DNA of 64,000 bases from DASWJZ01 sp963792885 (GCA_963792885.1 CAWBXX010000006.1:493569-557568), one strand, 5' to 3'; positions 44,997-53,914 are shown, numbered from the stretch's first letter. Numbers and translations: made by a program. Notes: generated from the sequence alone by a model not told the origin.

Positions 44997-46551
44997 ATGG
45001 CCGAAAAACCGAAATTCTATATCACGACGGCGATCTCCTACCCGAACGGCGCGCCGCATATCGGGCATGCCTACGAGGACATCGCCACGGATGCGATCGC
45101 GCGCTTCAAGCGGCTCGACGGTTACGACGTCTTCTTCCTGACCGGCACCGACGAGCACGGTCAGAAGATGCTGCAGACCGCGCGCGCGGAGGGGCTCGAC
45201 ATACGCGCCTTTGCCGACCGCAATTCGGCGCGCTTCAAGCGACATGGCTGCGGCGCTGGACTGTTCCAACGACGCCTTCATCCGCACCACGGAGGAGCGC
45301 CACCATGGCGCCAGCCAGGAACTCTGGCGCCGCATGGCCGCAAACGGGGACATCTACAAGAGCCGCTACGCCGGCTGGTACTCGGTGCGCGACGAAGCCT
45401 ATTACGGAGAGAACGAGACCGAGCTGCGCGCCGACGGCGTGCGCTATGGGCCGCAAGGCACGCCGGTCGAATGGGTCGAGGAGGAGAGCTACTTCTTCCG
45501 CCTCTCCGCCTATCAGGAGCGCCTGCTCGCGCATTACGAGGCCAATCCGGACTTCATCGGGCCGAAAGAGCGGCGCAACGAAGTGGTGAGCTTCGTCGCG
45601 TCCGGTCTCAACGACCTATCCGTCTCGCGCACGACCTTCGACTGGGGCGTGCCCGTGCCCGACGACCCGAAGCACGTGATGTACGTCTGGGTCGACGCGC
45701 TCACCAACTACATCACCGGTGTCGGCTATCCCGACGCCGACGATCCGCTGTGGCGCTTCTGGCCGGCGGACATCCATGTCATCGGCAAGGACATCGTCCG
45801 GTTTCACGCGGTCTATTGGCCGGCCTTCCTGATATCGGCGGGGATCGAATTGCCGAAACGCGTCTTCGGCCACGGCTTCCTCTTCAACCGCGGTGAGAAG
45901 ATGTCGAAGTCGGTCGGCAACGTCATCGACCCCTTCGCGATCAGCGAGCACTACGGCGTCGACCAGATGCGCTACTTCTTCCTGCGCGAAGTGTCGTTCG
46001 GGCAAGACGGCGCCTACAGCCACGACGCCATCGTGAACCGCATCAACGCCGACCTTGCCAACGACCTCGGCAACCTGGCGCAGCGGTCGCTGTCGATGAT
46101 CGGGCGCTACGCCGGCGGCGTGGTGCCGGAGCCCGGCGCCTTTTCGCGCGAGGACGCGACGCTGATCGCCGCCGCTGACGGGTTGATCGAACGCTGCCGC
46201 TTCGAGATGGGGCAGCTTGCGATCCACCTGATGCTGACCGCGATCTGGCAGGTCGTGGCCGACGCCAACCGCTATTTCGCCTCGCAGGAGCCGTGGGCGC
46301 TTCGCAGGAGCGATCCGGCTCGGATGGCGACCGTGCTTTACGCTACCGCCGACGTTGTGCGGCAGGTCGCGATCCTGATCCAGCCGGCGATGCCGGTGTC
46401 GGCGGCACGCCTTCTCGACCTCGTCGCAGTGCCGGCTGACGCGCGGACCTTTGCGAACCTCGGGGAGGCGGGGCGGCTTCTGCCCGGCACGCCGCTGCCG
46501 CCGGCGGAGCCGATCTTCCCGCGCTACGTGGAAAAGGACGCGGTCGGGTAG
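44997..46551 (+). pseudogene. metG: Methionyl-tRNA synthetase, one frameshift
   Basis: The first frame gives FYITTAISYPNGAPHIGHAY with the class I HIGH motif (HIGH) and FLTGTDEHGQKMLQ; the second gives the rest, including KMSKSVGNVIDPF (KMSKS) and DWGVPVPDDPKHVMYVWVDA. They meet at about 45,235, where one extra A in TTCAAGCGAC breaks NSARFSDMAAAL. Total about 517 residues, the short form without a C-terminal tRNA-binding domain, common in Alphaproteobacteria. The gene is essential, so the indel is probably an error in the sequence. It follows holB by 22 bases. Confidence 0.92.
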
Positions 46552-46563
46552 GGCGGAAAGCGC

Positions 46564-48258
46564 CTACGCAACTTGGCGAACGCCGCAGCCGCGATCGAGA
46601 AGCTCCGCCAATCCGGCTTGTGTCAGCGGGCGCGAGAACAGGTAGCCCTGCAGCTCCGTGCAGCCGGTCGAGGCGAGAAACCGGCGCTGCTCCTCCGTCT
46701 CCACGCCCTCGGCCGTGACCATCAGCCCAAGCGTCTTGCCGATATTCGCCACGGCCTGGACGATGGCCGCGGCGTCCTCCGACTGGCCGAGATACTGCAC
46801 AAAGGAGCGGTCGATCTTGACCTTGTCGACCTCGAGCCGGCGGAGATGCGCGAGGCTCGAATAACCGGTGCCGAAATCATCGAGCGCGATCCTGACCCCC
46901 GCGGAGCGGAGGTCCCGCAGGCTGCACGCGACGACTCCGTCGGCGTTGAAGAGCGCGTTCTCGGTGAACTCGAGCTGCAGCCGCGCCGGATCGAACCCGC
47001 GCTCGCGGACTATCTTCAGGATGCGCCGCGCAAGCTGCGGGTCGCGCAACTGCACCGGCGATATGTTGACCGCGAGCGCGACATTCGTCCAACGGCTCAC
47101 GGCGTCGCACGCGCGCGTCAGCACCCATTCGCCAAGCTGGAAGATGAGACCGGTCTCCTCTGCGACCGGAATGAACTGCGCCGGGCCGAGGGCCCCCAGT
47201 GTCGGATGATCCCAGCGGACGAGCGCCTCGACCCCGATCAACCTCTCTTCGACGTTGGAGTAGAGCGGCTGATAGTGGACATCCAATCCGAGGTCCGACG
47301 TCAAAGCTTTGCGAAGCTCGGTCTGGATGAAGTCGCGGCGCTTGTGGCGCTCGTCCATCTCCTCGCAGAACATCCGGTAGCATCCGCGGCCTTGCTGCTT
47401 GGCCTTGTAGAGCGCCACGTCCGCCTTGCGCAGGAGGTCGTTGTAGCGGCAGTCGGGCTGTCCGGCGAGCACGACGCCAATCGAGGCGCCAATAAAGGCC
47501 TTCATGCCGGCCACCTCGAAAGGCTGACGCGCCGCCTCGATGACGCGCCGGCAAAGTGCCTCAAGGTCCGCCGGATCCTCGACGTCGCACACGAGGATTG
47601 CGAACTCGTCGCCACCGATCCGCGCCACTGTGTCTCCGGTGCGGACTAGGCTCGAGATGCGGCAAGCAAATTCGCGGATCAACTCGTCGCCGGCCTGGTG
47701 CCCGTGACGGTCGTTCACCTCCTTGAAGCCGTCGAGATCGATGTAGAGCAGGGCGCAGCGGCGCGCGCCGTTCGCGACCTTCGCAAGCTCCTGGTCGACG
47801 CGATCATTCAGAAGCGTACGGTTCGCAAGCCCGCTCAGTGAATCGTGGAGCGCGAGATAGCGGCTATGCGCTTCGGCCTCGCGAAAGGCGGTGATGTCGT
47901 TGATGATGGCGACGAGGAGGGGGACCTCACCATCCCCGACATAGACGAGGCGCTTGCGCGTGACGATGGTGCGGACATTGCCGTTCAGATCGGTGTGCTG
48001 CTCCTCGTTCTCGTTCTCCTCGCCGGTCATGAAGACACGATCGTCGATGTTCCAGAACACCTCGGCCTGCTCGGCGGGGACAATATCGAAGTCCGACTTT
48101 CCGATCAGCTTCTCGCGGGGAAGCCCCATGAACTTGCACATGGCATCGTTGAGGAGGACCCAGCGGTGCTCGCGGTCCTTCACAAAGATCGGGCTTGCGA
48201 TGACGTCGATGATCGTCTGCAAGGCCTCGATGCTGTCGATTGCCTCGATTGGCGTCAT
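46564..48258 (-). CDS. PAS-GGDEF-EAL cyclic-di-GMP signalling protein
   Basis: 564 residues. A PAS domain covers about residues 8-125 (IASPIFVKDREHRWVLLNDA, then the PAC tail VTRKRLVYVGDGEVPLLVA). The GGDEF domain holds RIGGDEFAILV; the EAL domain holds VEALVRWDHPTLG and DDFGTGYSSLAHLRR. No signal peptide or membrane segment, so a soluble sensor is expected. Both output motifs are canonical. It is inserted opposite to the metG and tatD genes, with only 12 bases between its stop and that of metG. Confidence 0.94.
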   Translation of the reverse strand: MTPIEAIDSIEALQTIIDVIASPIFVKDREHRWVLLNDAMCKFMGLPREKLIGKSDFDIVPAEQAEVFWNIDDRVFMTGEENENEEQHTDLNGNVRTIVTRKRLVYVGDGEVPLLVAIINDITAFREAEAHSRYLALHDSLSGLANRTLLNDRVDQELAKVANGARRCALLYIDLDGFKEVNDRHGHQAGDELIREFACRISSLVRTGDTVARIGGDEFAILVCDVEDPADLEALCRRVIEAARQPFEVAGMKAFIGASIGVVLAGQPDCRYNDLLRKADVALYKAKQQGRGCYRMFCEEMDERHKRRDFIQTELRKALTSDLGLDVHYQPLYSNVEERLIGVEALVRWDHPTLGALGPAQFIPVAEETGLIFQLGEWVLTRACDAVSRWTNVALAVNISPVQLRDPQLARRILKIVRERGFDPARLQLEFTENALFNADGVVACSLRDLRSAGVRIALDDFGTGYSSLAHLRRLEVDKVKIDRSFVQYLGQSEDAAAIVQAVANIGKTLGLMVTAEGVETEEQRRFLASTGCTELQGYLFSRPLTQAGLAELLDRGCGVRQVA

Positions 48259-48496
48259 TCTTGATGCTGGCCGAGGTCCCTGGCGTCCCGTGCATGCGAA
48301 CGCCTGTTGCCCGCCTAAGTAAGCTGCGCCGCGTTGCCGCCCGCTGAAATCGAAAGGTCGAATTCTCCGAAACCTTTGCGCTATCTGTCTCCAAGTCGGG
48401 ATCGGCCCAAACGCGGGCAGAATGTAGCGATTTACACACGCGGCTCCGGGCGATAGTTCCCCACGCAGCCCATCCCGAAAGCCCTACCGATAATCG

Positions 48497-49276
48497 ATGC
48501 TCATCGACAGCCACTGCCACCTCGACTTCCCCGATTTCGCGGCGGAGCTTGACCAAGTCGTGGCGCGTGCCGGGGCTGCCGGCGTCGGCACGCTGGTGAC
48601 GATCTCCACGCGGGTCCGCCGCTTCGACGCGGTGAAGACGGTCGCCGAGCGCTTCGACAACGTCTACTGCTCGGTCGGCACACATCCGCACAATGCGCAC
48701 GAGGAGCTCGACATAACCGCCGACGACCTCGCGCGAATCGCGGAGCATCCGAAGGTCGTCGCGATCGGGGAGGCGGGGCTCGACTATCACTACGACAACT
48801 CGCCCCGGGAGGCGCAGGCGGCAGGTCTCAGGAACCACATCACGGCGGCGCGCACGACCGGGCTGCCGCTCGTCATCCATGCGCGCGAGGCGGACACCGA
48901 CCTCACGGAAATCCTGAACGACGAGACGAGGAAGGGCGCCTTTCCCGCTGTCCTGCATTGTTTTTCATCCGGCCGCGCGCTGGCGGAGGCGGGGATCGCG
49001 CTTGGGCACTACGTCTCGTTCTCGGGCATCCTCACGTTCAAGAACTCGCAGGAGATCAGAGACATAGCCCGCGATCTTCCAGCCGACCGCCTGCTCGTCG
49101 AAACCGATGCGCCGTTTCTTGCGCCGCCACCGCATCGTGGAAAGCGGAACGAGCCAGCCTTCGTCGTGGAAACGGCCGCCGTTCTCGCAAAAGTCCGCGG
49201 TATCGAGCCGGAAGCGATCGCAGCGCAGACGACGGAGAACTTCTTCCGGCTCTTCAGCAAAGTGCCGCGGCGTTGA
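48497..49276 (+). CDS. tatD: TatD-family metal-dependent hydrolase
   Basis: 259 residues beginning MLIDSHCHLDFPDFAAELDQ, with the HxH metal pair. Other metal and active-site marks: AIGEAGLDYHYDNSP (Glu), PLVIHAREADTD (His), VLHCFSSG (His) and LVETDAPFLAP (Asp). Family members act as 3'-5' DNA/RNA exonucleases or deaminating/hydrolysing phosphodiesterases. It directly precedes the MBL-fold gene (5 bases), a pairing kept across Alphaproteobacteria downstream of metG. Confidence 0.94.
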   Translation: MLIDSHCHLDFPDFAAELDQVVARAGAAGVGTLVTISTRVRRFDAVKTVAERFDNVYCSVGTHPHNAHEELDITADDLARIAEHPKVVAIGEAGLDYHYDNSPREAQAAGLRNHITAARTTGLPLVIHAREADTDLTEILNDETRKGAFPAVLHCFSSGRALAEAGIALGHYVSFSGILTFKNSQEIRDIARDLPADRLLVETDAPFLAPPPHRGKRNEPAFVVETAAVLAKVRGIEPEAIAAQTTENFFRLFSKVPRR

Positions 49277-49281
49277 GCGCA

Positions 49282-50097
49282 ATGAGCGGCGACTTCCTGC
49301 GCTTCACGGTCCTTGGCTGCGGCTCGTCGCCCGGCGTGCCGCGGATCGGCGGCGACTGGGGGGCCTGCGACCCTGCGAACCCAAAGAACCGCCGGCGGCG
49401 CTGTTCGCTGCTGGTGCAGCGCATCTCCCGCCACGGGCACTTCACCAACGTCCTGATCGATACCAGCCCGGATCTCCGCGAGCAGGCGCTTGCGGCGGGG
49501 ATCGGCGCGCTCGACGGCGTGCTCTACACACACTCGCACGCCGACCACATCCACGGGATCGACGACATCCGCGGCTTCGTGATGAACATGCAGCGGCGCG
49601 TCGACGTCTACGCCGACGACCCGACTTTGACGCGGCTCAAGGAGGCGTTCGGCTATTGCTTCGAGACCCCGCCGGGTAGCCAATATCCGCCAATCGCCAA
49701 CGCACATCTGATCCGTGCCGGCGAGCCGGTCACCGTCGAAGGGAAGGGCGGCGCCCTCACCGCCCTGCCTATTAACCAAGTTCACGGACAGATGGCCTCG
49801 CTGGCGTTCCGCTTTGGCGGGCTCTGCTACTCGCCCGACGTGAGCAGCCTCGACGGCGACGCAGAGCGCCTTATGCAGGGGCTCGATATCTGGATGGTCG
49901 ATGCACTGCGGCCGCGGCCGCATCCAAGCCATTTCACGCTCGAAGAGGCGCTGCAGTGGATCGAGCGGATCAAGCCGAAGCGGGCGATCCTGACGCACAT
50001 GCACATCGACCTCGACTACGAGACGCTTAGGCGCGAACTGCCGGACAATGTCGAGCCGGCCTATGATGGCATGGTGATCGAGACGCCGGTGCCTTAA
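49282..50097 (+). CDS. MBL-fold metallo-hydrolase (PhnP / phosphodiesterase type)
   Basis: 271 residues from ATG 49,282. The beta-lactamase metal site is YTHSHADHIHGIDD; later ligands lie in INQVHGQM, YSPDVSSL and ILTHMHIDLDY. The opening FLRFTVLGCGSSPGVPRIGG and the length are those of PhnP-like phosphodiesterases and RNase Z relatives. The likely reaction is cleavage of a phosphodiester such as a cyclic phosphate. It is co-transcribed with tatD. Confidence 0.92.
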   Translation: MSGDFLRFTVLGCGSSPGVPRIGGDWGACDPANPKNRRRRCSLLVQRISRHGHFTNVLIDTSPDLREQALAAGIGALDGVLYTHSHADHIHGIDDIRGFVMNMQRRVDVYADDPTLTRLKEAFGYCFETPPGSQYPPIANAHLIRAGEPVTVEGKGGALTALPINQVHGQMASLAFRFGGLCYSPDVSSLDGDAERLMQGLDIWMVDALRPRPHPSHFTLEEALQWIERIKPKRAILTHMHIDLDYETLRRELPDNVEPAYDGMVIETPVP

Positions 50098-50181
50098 CAG
50101 CGCTTCCGCAGGCATCAAGCCGCGACTATCTTGCATGAGCTTTTTCCACTGGGCGTCCAGCCCGCACAGGAGCATCAGACC

Positions 50182-50403
50182 GTGAAATCCATGGCCGTCG
50201 CATTGCTGCTTTGGTGTCTGTGTTTTCTCGGGCTTTGCGGATTGCACCGGATCTATGTCGGGCGCGTGGGCACCGGCATTCTCTGGCTGCTGACGCTCGG
50301 GCTCCTCGGCGTCGGGCAACTCATCGACCTGTTCCTACTCGGCTCGATGGTGAAGATCGCCAACCTCGAAACGGCCGTCACGGCCCGAAACACGTCGATC
50401 TAA
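50182..50403 (+). CDS. TM2-domain membrane protein
   Basis: 73 residues from GTG 50,182, which has CAGGAG nine bases upstream; ATG 50,191 is the alternative. Two membrane segments joined by a short polar loop (LGLCGLHRIYVGRVGTGILW, then LLGVGQLIDLFLL) with the conserved GxHRFYxG-like and DLF marks give the TM2 family. Its function is not established. It is independent of ddl, which starts 64 bases later. Confidence 0.82.
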   Translation: MKSMAVALLLWCLCFLGLCGLHRIYVGRVGTGILWLLTLGLLGVGQLIDLFLLGSMVKIANLETAVTARNTSI

Positions 50404-50467
50404 GACCAATTCCAGCGCTCTTTCGGGGCCCATCCCGCATGCCCCTCTACGTTCCATAATATATCTT

Positions 50468-51559
50468 ATGCGAATCATGGATAGAGCCGCCCCATCGAAA
50501 AGATTGCGTGTCGCCGTCCTCTTCGGCGGCCGCTCCGCCGAGCACGACGTGTCGGTCCTCTCGACGACCAACGTCATGCGCGCGCTCGATCCCGCGCGCT
50601 ACGATGCCGTTCCCGTCTTCATCACTCGCGACGGACGCTGGCTGCTGAGCAGCTTCGAAGACGGTACGCTGGCGACGCCGTCGCGTGGTACGGAGGTTTG
50701 TCTCGTGCCCGGCGGACACGGACGCATGCTCGCCCTGCCGCCAGATGGCGCGCCTTACGAGCTGCCGGCGATCGGAATCCTCTTTCCGGTGCTGCACGGC
50801 ATCCATGGCGAGGACGGCGCGGTGCAAGGTCTCGCCGAGGTGGCGCGCGTTCCGCTCGCCGGATGCGGCATCCTCGGCTCTGCGACCGCGCTCGACAAGG
50901 ACATCGCCAAGCGGCTGCTGAGCGAGGCCGGCCTGCCCGCGGCCCGCTCTGTCACCATCCATTACGGCGCCGCGCCAACCTTTGCGGAACTAGAGAGCGC
51001 GCTCGGCGCTCAGCTCTTCGTCAAGCCGGCGCGCCAGGGCTCCTCCGTCGGCGTAAGCAAGGTCTCGGACGAAGGCACCTATGCGGCGGCACTCGCGGAG
51101 GGCTTCAGGCACGACCGCAAGCTCCTCGCCGAGGAATTCATCCGCGGCCGGGAGGTCGAATGCGCCGTGCTGGAGGATGCCGAAGGCGGCCTCTTCGTTT
51201 CCCGCCCCGGTGAGGTCGTGCCGGCGGAGAGCCACGGTTTCTACAGCTACGACGCCAAATATATCGACGAGAACGGCGCGGTGCTGAACGTTCCCGCCGA
51301 GCTGCCGCAGGACGTCGAAGGCAAGGTCCGCGCGATGGCGGCCGAGGCCTTCCGCGCGGTCGGATGCGACGGCATCGCCCGGGTCGATTTCTTCGTGACG
51401 CCGGACATGCGCATCCTCATCAACGAGCTCAACACCATTCCCGGCTTCACCGACATCAGCATGTATTCCAAGGCGATGGCGGCAAGCGGCGTCAGCTATT
51501 CGGAGATTATCGACCGGCTGGTGGCGCACGGGCTGGCGCGCGCCGGCCGGTCGGCTTGA
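50468..51559 (+). CDS. ddl: D-alanine--D-alanine ligase
   Basis: 363 residues. ATP-grasp signatures: VAVLFGGRSAEHDVSVLSTT at the N-terminus, PVLHGIHGEDGAVQGLAEVA, FVKPARQGSSVGVSKV, and the metal-binding end CDGIARVDFFVT with INELNTIPGFTDISMYSKA. It joins two D-Ala residues for peptidoglycan precursors in the cytoplasm. It is not next to the main mur-fts cluster, so it may be a second ligase; nothing in the sequence suggests D-lactate specificity. Alternative ATG starts lie within the first 5 codons. Confidence 0.93.
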   Translation: MRIMDRAAPSKRLRVAVLFGGRSAEHDVSVLSTTNVMRALDPARYDAVPVFITRDGRWLLSSFEDGTLATPSRGTEVCLVPGGHGRMLALPPDGAPYELPAIGILFPVLHGIHGEDGAVQGLAEVARVPLAGCGILGSATALDKDIAKRLLSEAGLPAARSVTIHYGAAPTFAELESALGAQLFVKPARQGSSVGVSKVSDEGTYAAALAEGFRHDRKLLAEEFIRGREVECAVLEDAEGGLFVSRPGEVVPAESHGFYSYDAKYIDENGAVLNVPAELPQDVEGKVRAMAAEAFRAVGCDGIARVDFFVTPDMRILINELNTIPGFTDISMYSKAMAASGVSYSEIIDRLVAHGLARAGRSA

Positions 51560-51638
51560 TGGCCGCTCCGAACTGCTGTTCCCTGACCCGAAGAAGCGTC
51601 GCCTTGCATCGCTTCCCGGCGACCCTGATCTGAGGCCC

Positions 51639-51941
51639 ATGGATAAGACCAAACCGCGCGTCGCGATCACATATTGCCGCCAGTGCAATTGGCTGATGCG
51701 CTCTGCCTGGATGGCACAGGAGCTGCTCTCGACATTCTCCGAAGACCTCGGCGAAGTGGCGCTTGTCCCCTCCACCGGAGGCGCCTTTCAGATCGTGGTC
51801 GATGGGGAGCTGATCTGGGAGCGGAAGCGCGACGGCGGCTTCCCGGACGCCAAGACCCTCAAGCAACGTGTGCGCGACGTGATCGACCCAGAACGCGAAC
51901 TCGGGCACGCGGATCGCGCCAAGACGGAGCCGACCGAATGA
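51639..51941 (+). CDS. SelT/SelW/SelH-family thioredoxin-like protein, Cys form
   Basis: 100 residues. VAITYCRQCNWLMRSAWMAQ is the selenoprotein W-type redox motif CxxC, with cysteine (TGC) in place of selenocysteine. The strand-helix order and the end LIWERKRDGGFPDAKTLKQ (the WxRKxxGGFP mark) confirm the Rdx family. It is probably a small cytoplasmic redox protein. Its stop overlaps the mazG start as ATGA, so the two were co-transcribed in the parent genome. Confidence 0.9.
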   Translation: MDKTKPRVAITYCRQCNWLMRSAWMAQELLSTFSEDLGEVALVPSTGGAFQIVVDGELIWERKRDGGFPDAKTLKQRVRDVIDPERELGHADRAKTEPTE

Positions 51942-52357
51942 AGCCTGGGCGGGACATCAAGGACCTGATCGCGATCATGGCGCGGCTTCGTGCGCCCGAG
52001 ATCGGATGTCCGTGGGACCTCAAGCAGGATTTCCGTTCGATCGCCCCCTACACCATCGAAGAGGCCTACGAGGTTGCCGATGCGATCGAGCGCGGTGACT
52101 TCGAGGATCTGAAGGACGAGCTTGGCGATCTCCTGCTGCAGGTGGTCTTCCACGCGCAGATGGCGTCAGAGGAGGATCGCTTTGCGTTCGGCGACGTCGT
52201 CGAAGCGATCACCACGAAGCTCATCCGCCGGCATCCGCACGTCTTTGGCGACTTGGACCTTTCCGACGCCGCAGCGGTGAAGGAGCGTTGGGACGAGATC
52301 AAAGCTGAGGAGAAAGCCGAGCGCGCCGAGAGGCGGGCGGCGGATGCGTTGCCGGAT
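51938..52357 (+). pseudogene. mazG: Nucleoside triphosphate pyrophosphohydrolase MazG, cut off after the first MazG domain
   Basis: ATG 51,938 leads RLRAPEIGCPWDLKQDFRS, then the metal-binding helix pair TIEEAYEVADAIERGD and DLKDELGDLLLQVVFHAQ, and the end of the first MazG domain with RRHPHVFGDLDLSDAAAV and KERWDEIKAEEKAER. Full-length MazG is about 260-270 residues; here the match ends near ADALPD (residue 139). Beyond that the reading frame stays open into unrelated acidobacterial-type sequence. The truncation coincides with the composition change at about 52,350. A chimeric join or an insertion inside mazG explains it. Confidence 0.9.
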
Positions 52358-52631
52358 TTGCAGGGGTCAGATTTTGAGCTGGTGGGCGGTCGCGTGAGTT
52401 ATCTGGAGCAGGCGCCGGGGGCGGAGTTGATCTTCAAGATCCGGGAAGCATCAGATCTCGGTTTTCATTTTTCAGGAGCGCGCGGTGGAGTCGGAGCTCC
52501 CTGCCGGCGAGAATGCCCGATCGTTTCGTCTGCAGAGCTGGACGCGGGGAGAGCTGCGCTACTTCGTGATTGGAGACGCAGCCGCGGAAGACCTGCGGAC
52601 CCTGCGGACCTTGCTGGAGAACGCGAAGTGA
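52349..52631 (+). pseudogene. C-terminal fragment of an acidobacterial-type anti-sigma factor, frameshifted
   Basis: From about 52,349 the frame reads LPDLQGSDFELVGGRVSYLE, the typical mid-segment of zinc-finger anti-sigma factors. It must change frame at about 52,443 (one extra G in CCGGGAAG) to continue KHQISVFIFQERAVESELPA and end SWTRGELRYFVIGDAAAEDL before TGA 52,629. The N-terminal zinc finger and membrane segment are missing because the join removes them. It marks the first piece of the second genome in the window. Confidence 0.78.
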
Positions 52632-52643
52632 TTGAGCCCCGTT

Positions 52644-52713
52644 GCGAGCTTCGATCCACGAGCTTCGAGTAACCGGAATACCGATCGCTTCAAGCTCGCG
52701 GCTCGAAGCTCGC
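52644..52713. terminator. Inverted repeat between convergent genes
   Basis: The 11-bp arms GCGAGCTTCGA (52,644-52,654) and TCGAAGCTCGC (52,703-52,713) pair perfectly across about 48 bases, with extra GAGCTTCGAG copies between them. It lies between the end of the anti-sigma fragment and the end of the convergent repressor gene, where a shared terminator is expected. Similar AGCTTCGA-rich repeats are frequent in acidobacterial intergenic DNA. Confidence 0.5.
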
Positions 52714-52722
52714 AGCCTTCTT

Positions 52723-53439
52723 TTAGGTTTCAATCCCCACATGACAGACGCGGCCCACAATGTAGTCGCCGGATTTGGTGCCTTCTTCAATGGGGAGGAC
52801 CTCGACCGGGTAGGCTGGGTTGTGGGGTCGGAGGACGAGGTGTCGGTTGGCGACTTCGACGTACTTGATGGTGCAACTTTCGCCCTTGCGGACGGCGTAC
52901 ATATTTTTTTCGCCCTTGCGGTAGGGGGTTAGCGAGTTGTAGTGGCGATCCAGCAGTAGGTTGGCGCCGGGCAGCATGCGGGGATACATGCTCATGCCCT
53001 CGCGCGGATCGACCTTAATGACTACGAAACGTTCCCAGCCGTCGCGGTCGCCTTCCATGTCTTCGCGCAGGCGGCGGAGAAATGTCTTCTTGAATTTCAG
53101 GATTTCTTTAACGTGCATGCTCATGATAAGTGGTTCTTGAGCAGCGACTTGGGGGTCAGCGACGACGACGCTTTCGAATTCGTCGGAACTGGGGGCAACG
53201 ATGGAGGCGCGCTTGTTGACCTCGGCAGGATCGAGCAGATCGAGAACGGAGATATGCTGCACGGAGAGAACCTTGTCCATGCCTTCGAGGCTCAGTCCGC
53301 GCTTGCGATTGAGGAAGTTAGAGATGTGGGCTTGCTTGAATCCGGTCTGCCCTGCCAGGTGGAGGCCGGTAAGGTCGCCGTCGTCAATGCGCTGCCGGAG
53401 GGCCTTGCGCAAATTGTCCTGAAGCGTCCGGAATTTCAT
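52723..53439 (-). CDS. HTH-XRE / S24 peptidase-type repressor (LexA/CI-like)
   Basis: 238 residues. The N-terminal helix-turn-helix spans LAGQTGFKQAHISNFLNRKR. The C-terminal half is the S24 fold: the serine lies in REGMSMYPRMLPGAN and the lysine about 40 residues later in ESCTIKYVEVANRHLVL, followed by IVGRVCHVGIE. An Ala-Gly cleavage site is not obvious, so self-cleavage is uncertain. It faces away from the small plus-strand genes across an AT-rich 155-base region, the arrangement of a phage-like immunity repressor. The organism signal (codon use, neighbours) is acidobacterial. Confidence 0.88.
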   Translation of the reverse strand: MKFRTLQDNLRKALRQRIDDGDLTGLHLAGQTGFKQAHISNFLNRKRGLSLEGMDKVLSVQHISVLDLLDPAEVNKRASIVAPSSDEFESVVVADPQVAAQEPLIMSMHVKEILKFKKTFLRRLREDMEGDRDGWERFVVIKVDPREGMSMYPRMLPGANLLLDRHYNSLTPYRKGEKNMYAVRKGESCTIKYVEVANRHLVLRPHNPAYPVEVLPIEEGTKSGDYIVGRVCHVGIET

Positions 53440-53519
53440 AGGTAAAAAGTATAACCCACTGTTCTATAGCCAAATGATATTTAAATTACAACTCTAACAT
53501 CCATAAGGAAATAGAATTC

Positions 53520-53567
53520 TTGACTTGAGCGTCGAGCAGCTATAGCATCTCGAAGTCATATAACTTC
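53520..53567 (+). promoter_or_regulatory. Probable promoter and operator region for the plus-strand genes
   Basis: TTGACT (53,520-53,525) and TATAGC (53,541-53,546) are spaced by 15 bases, close to a sigma-70 type promoter, in an AT-rich divergent gap. A small palindrome GAAGTCATATAACTTC lies just downstream (about 53,552-53,567) and could be an operator for the S24-type repressor. On the other strand TATACT sits near 53,450, a possible -10 box for the repressor gene itself. Confidence 0.4.
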
Positions 53568-53594
53568 ATACCTGCACGAAAGGTAAATCCGGTC

Positions 53595-53822
53595 ATGATA
53601 GCAATTCAGCATAATGAGAACGAAGAGAAGAGCTTCGGGGAGTTCCGCCGGAAAGTACGCTCCGCCGAAGTATTGTCGGCCGCGATGGAGCGGCTGCTGC
53701 GTAACCTGCACTTCAGCGGAAAGGTGAGCGTCGTGGTGCAGAATGGGACGGTGTTGAAATCCGGATATGAGGAAGGCTACTTCCGGCAACCGGAGACGAG
53801 CATGGGGGCCAGTCCGGAATGA
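53595..53822 (+). CDS. Small DUF2292-like protein
   Basis: 75 residues. The segment LRNLHFSGKVSVVVQNGTVL, followed by a basic/aromatic end (EGYFR), follows the short DUF2292 pattern (a beta-rich domain with an IVxQxGxV core) found in many Acidobacteriota and Firmicutes. The N-terminal half (NENEEKSFGEFRRKVRSAEV) is a charged helix. The function is unknown. As the first gene after the repressor control region it might be an early regulator. A terminator follows at 53,877. Confidence 0.5.
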   Translation: MIAIQHNENEEKSFGEFRRKVRSAEVLSAAMERLLRNLHFSGKVSVVVQNGTVLKSGYEEGYFRQPETSMGASPE

Positions 53823-53876
53823 GTCACGGTATTTACTCCTAACTACATAAGAGATCAGGTCATCGTAAGAGAAACG

Positions 53877-53914
53877 AGCCCTGGGCCGAGTGATCGGCGC
53901 CGGGGCCTTTTTTA
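53877..53914 (+). terminator. Intrinsic terminator
   Basis: An imperfect GC-rich hairpin (GCCCTGGGCCGA / TCGGCGCCGGGGC, four-base loop) is followed by TTTTTTA. It ends the transcript of the DUF2292-like gene. Confidence 0.75.

Noticed and set aside
51639..51941. Selenoprotein W with selenocysteine
   Set aside because: The redox position is encoded by TGC (Cys); there is no in-frame TGA and no SECIS need.
51938..52672. MazG fused to an anti-sigma-like domain as a new two-domain protein
   Set aside because: The frame is open across the join, but both partners are truncated, the second is out of frame after about 52,443 and composition changes at the same point. A chimeric join explains it better than a functional fusion.
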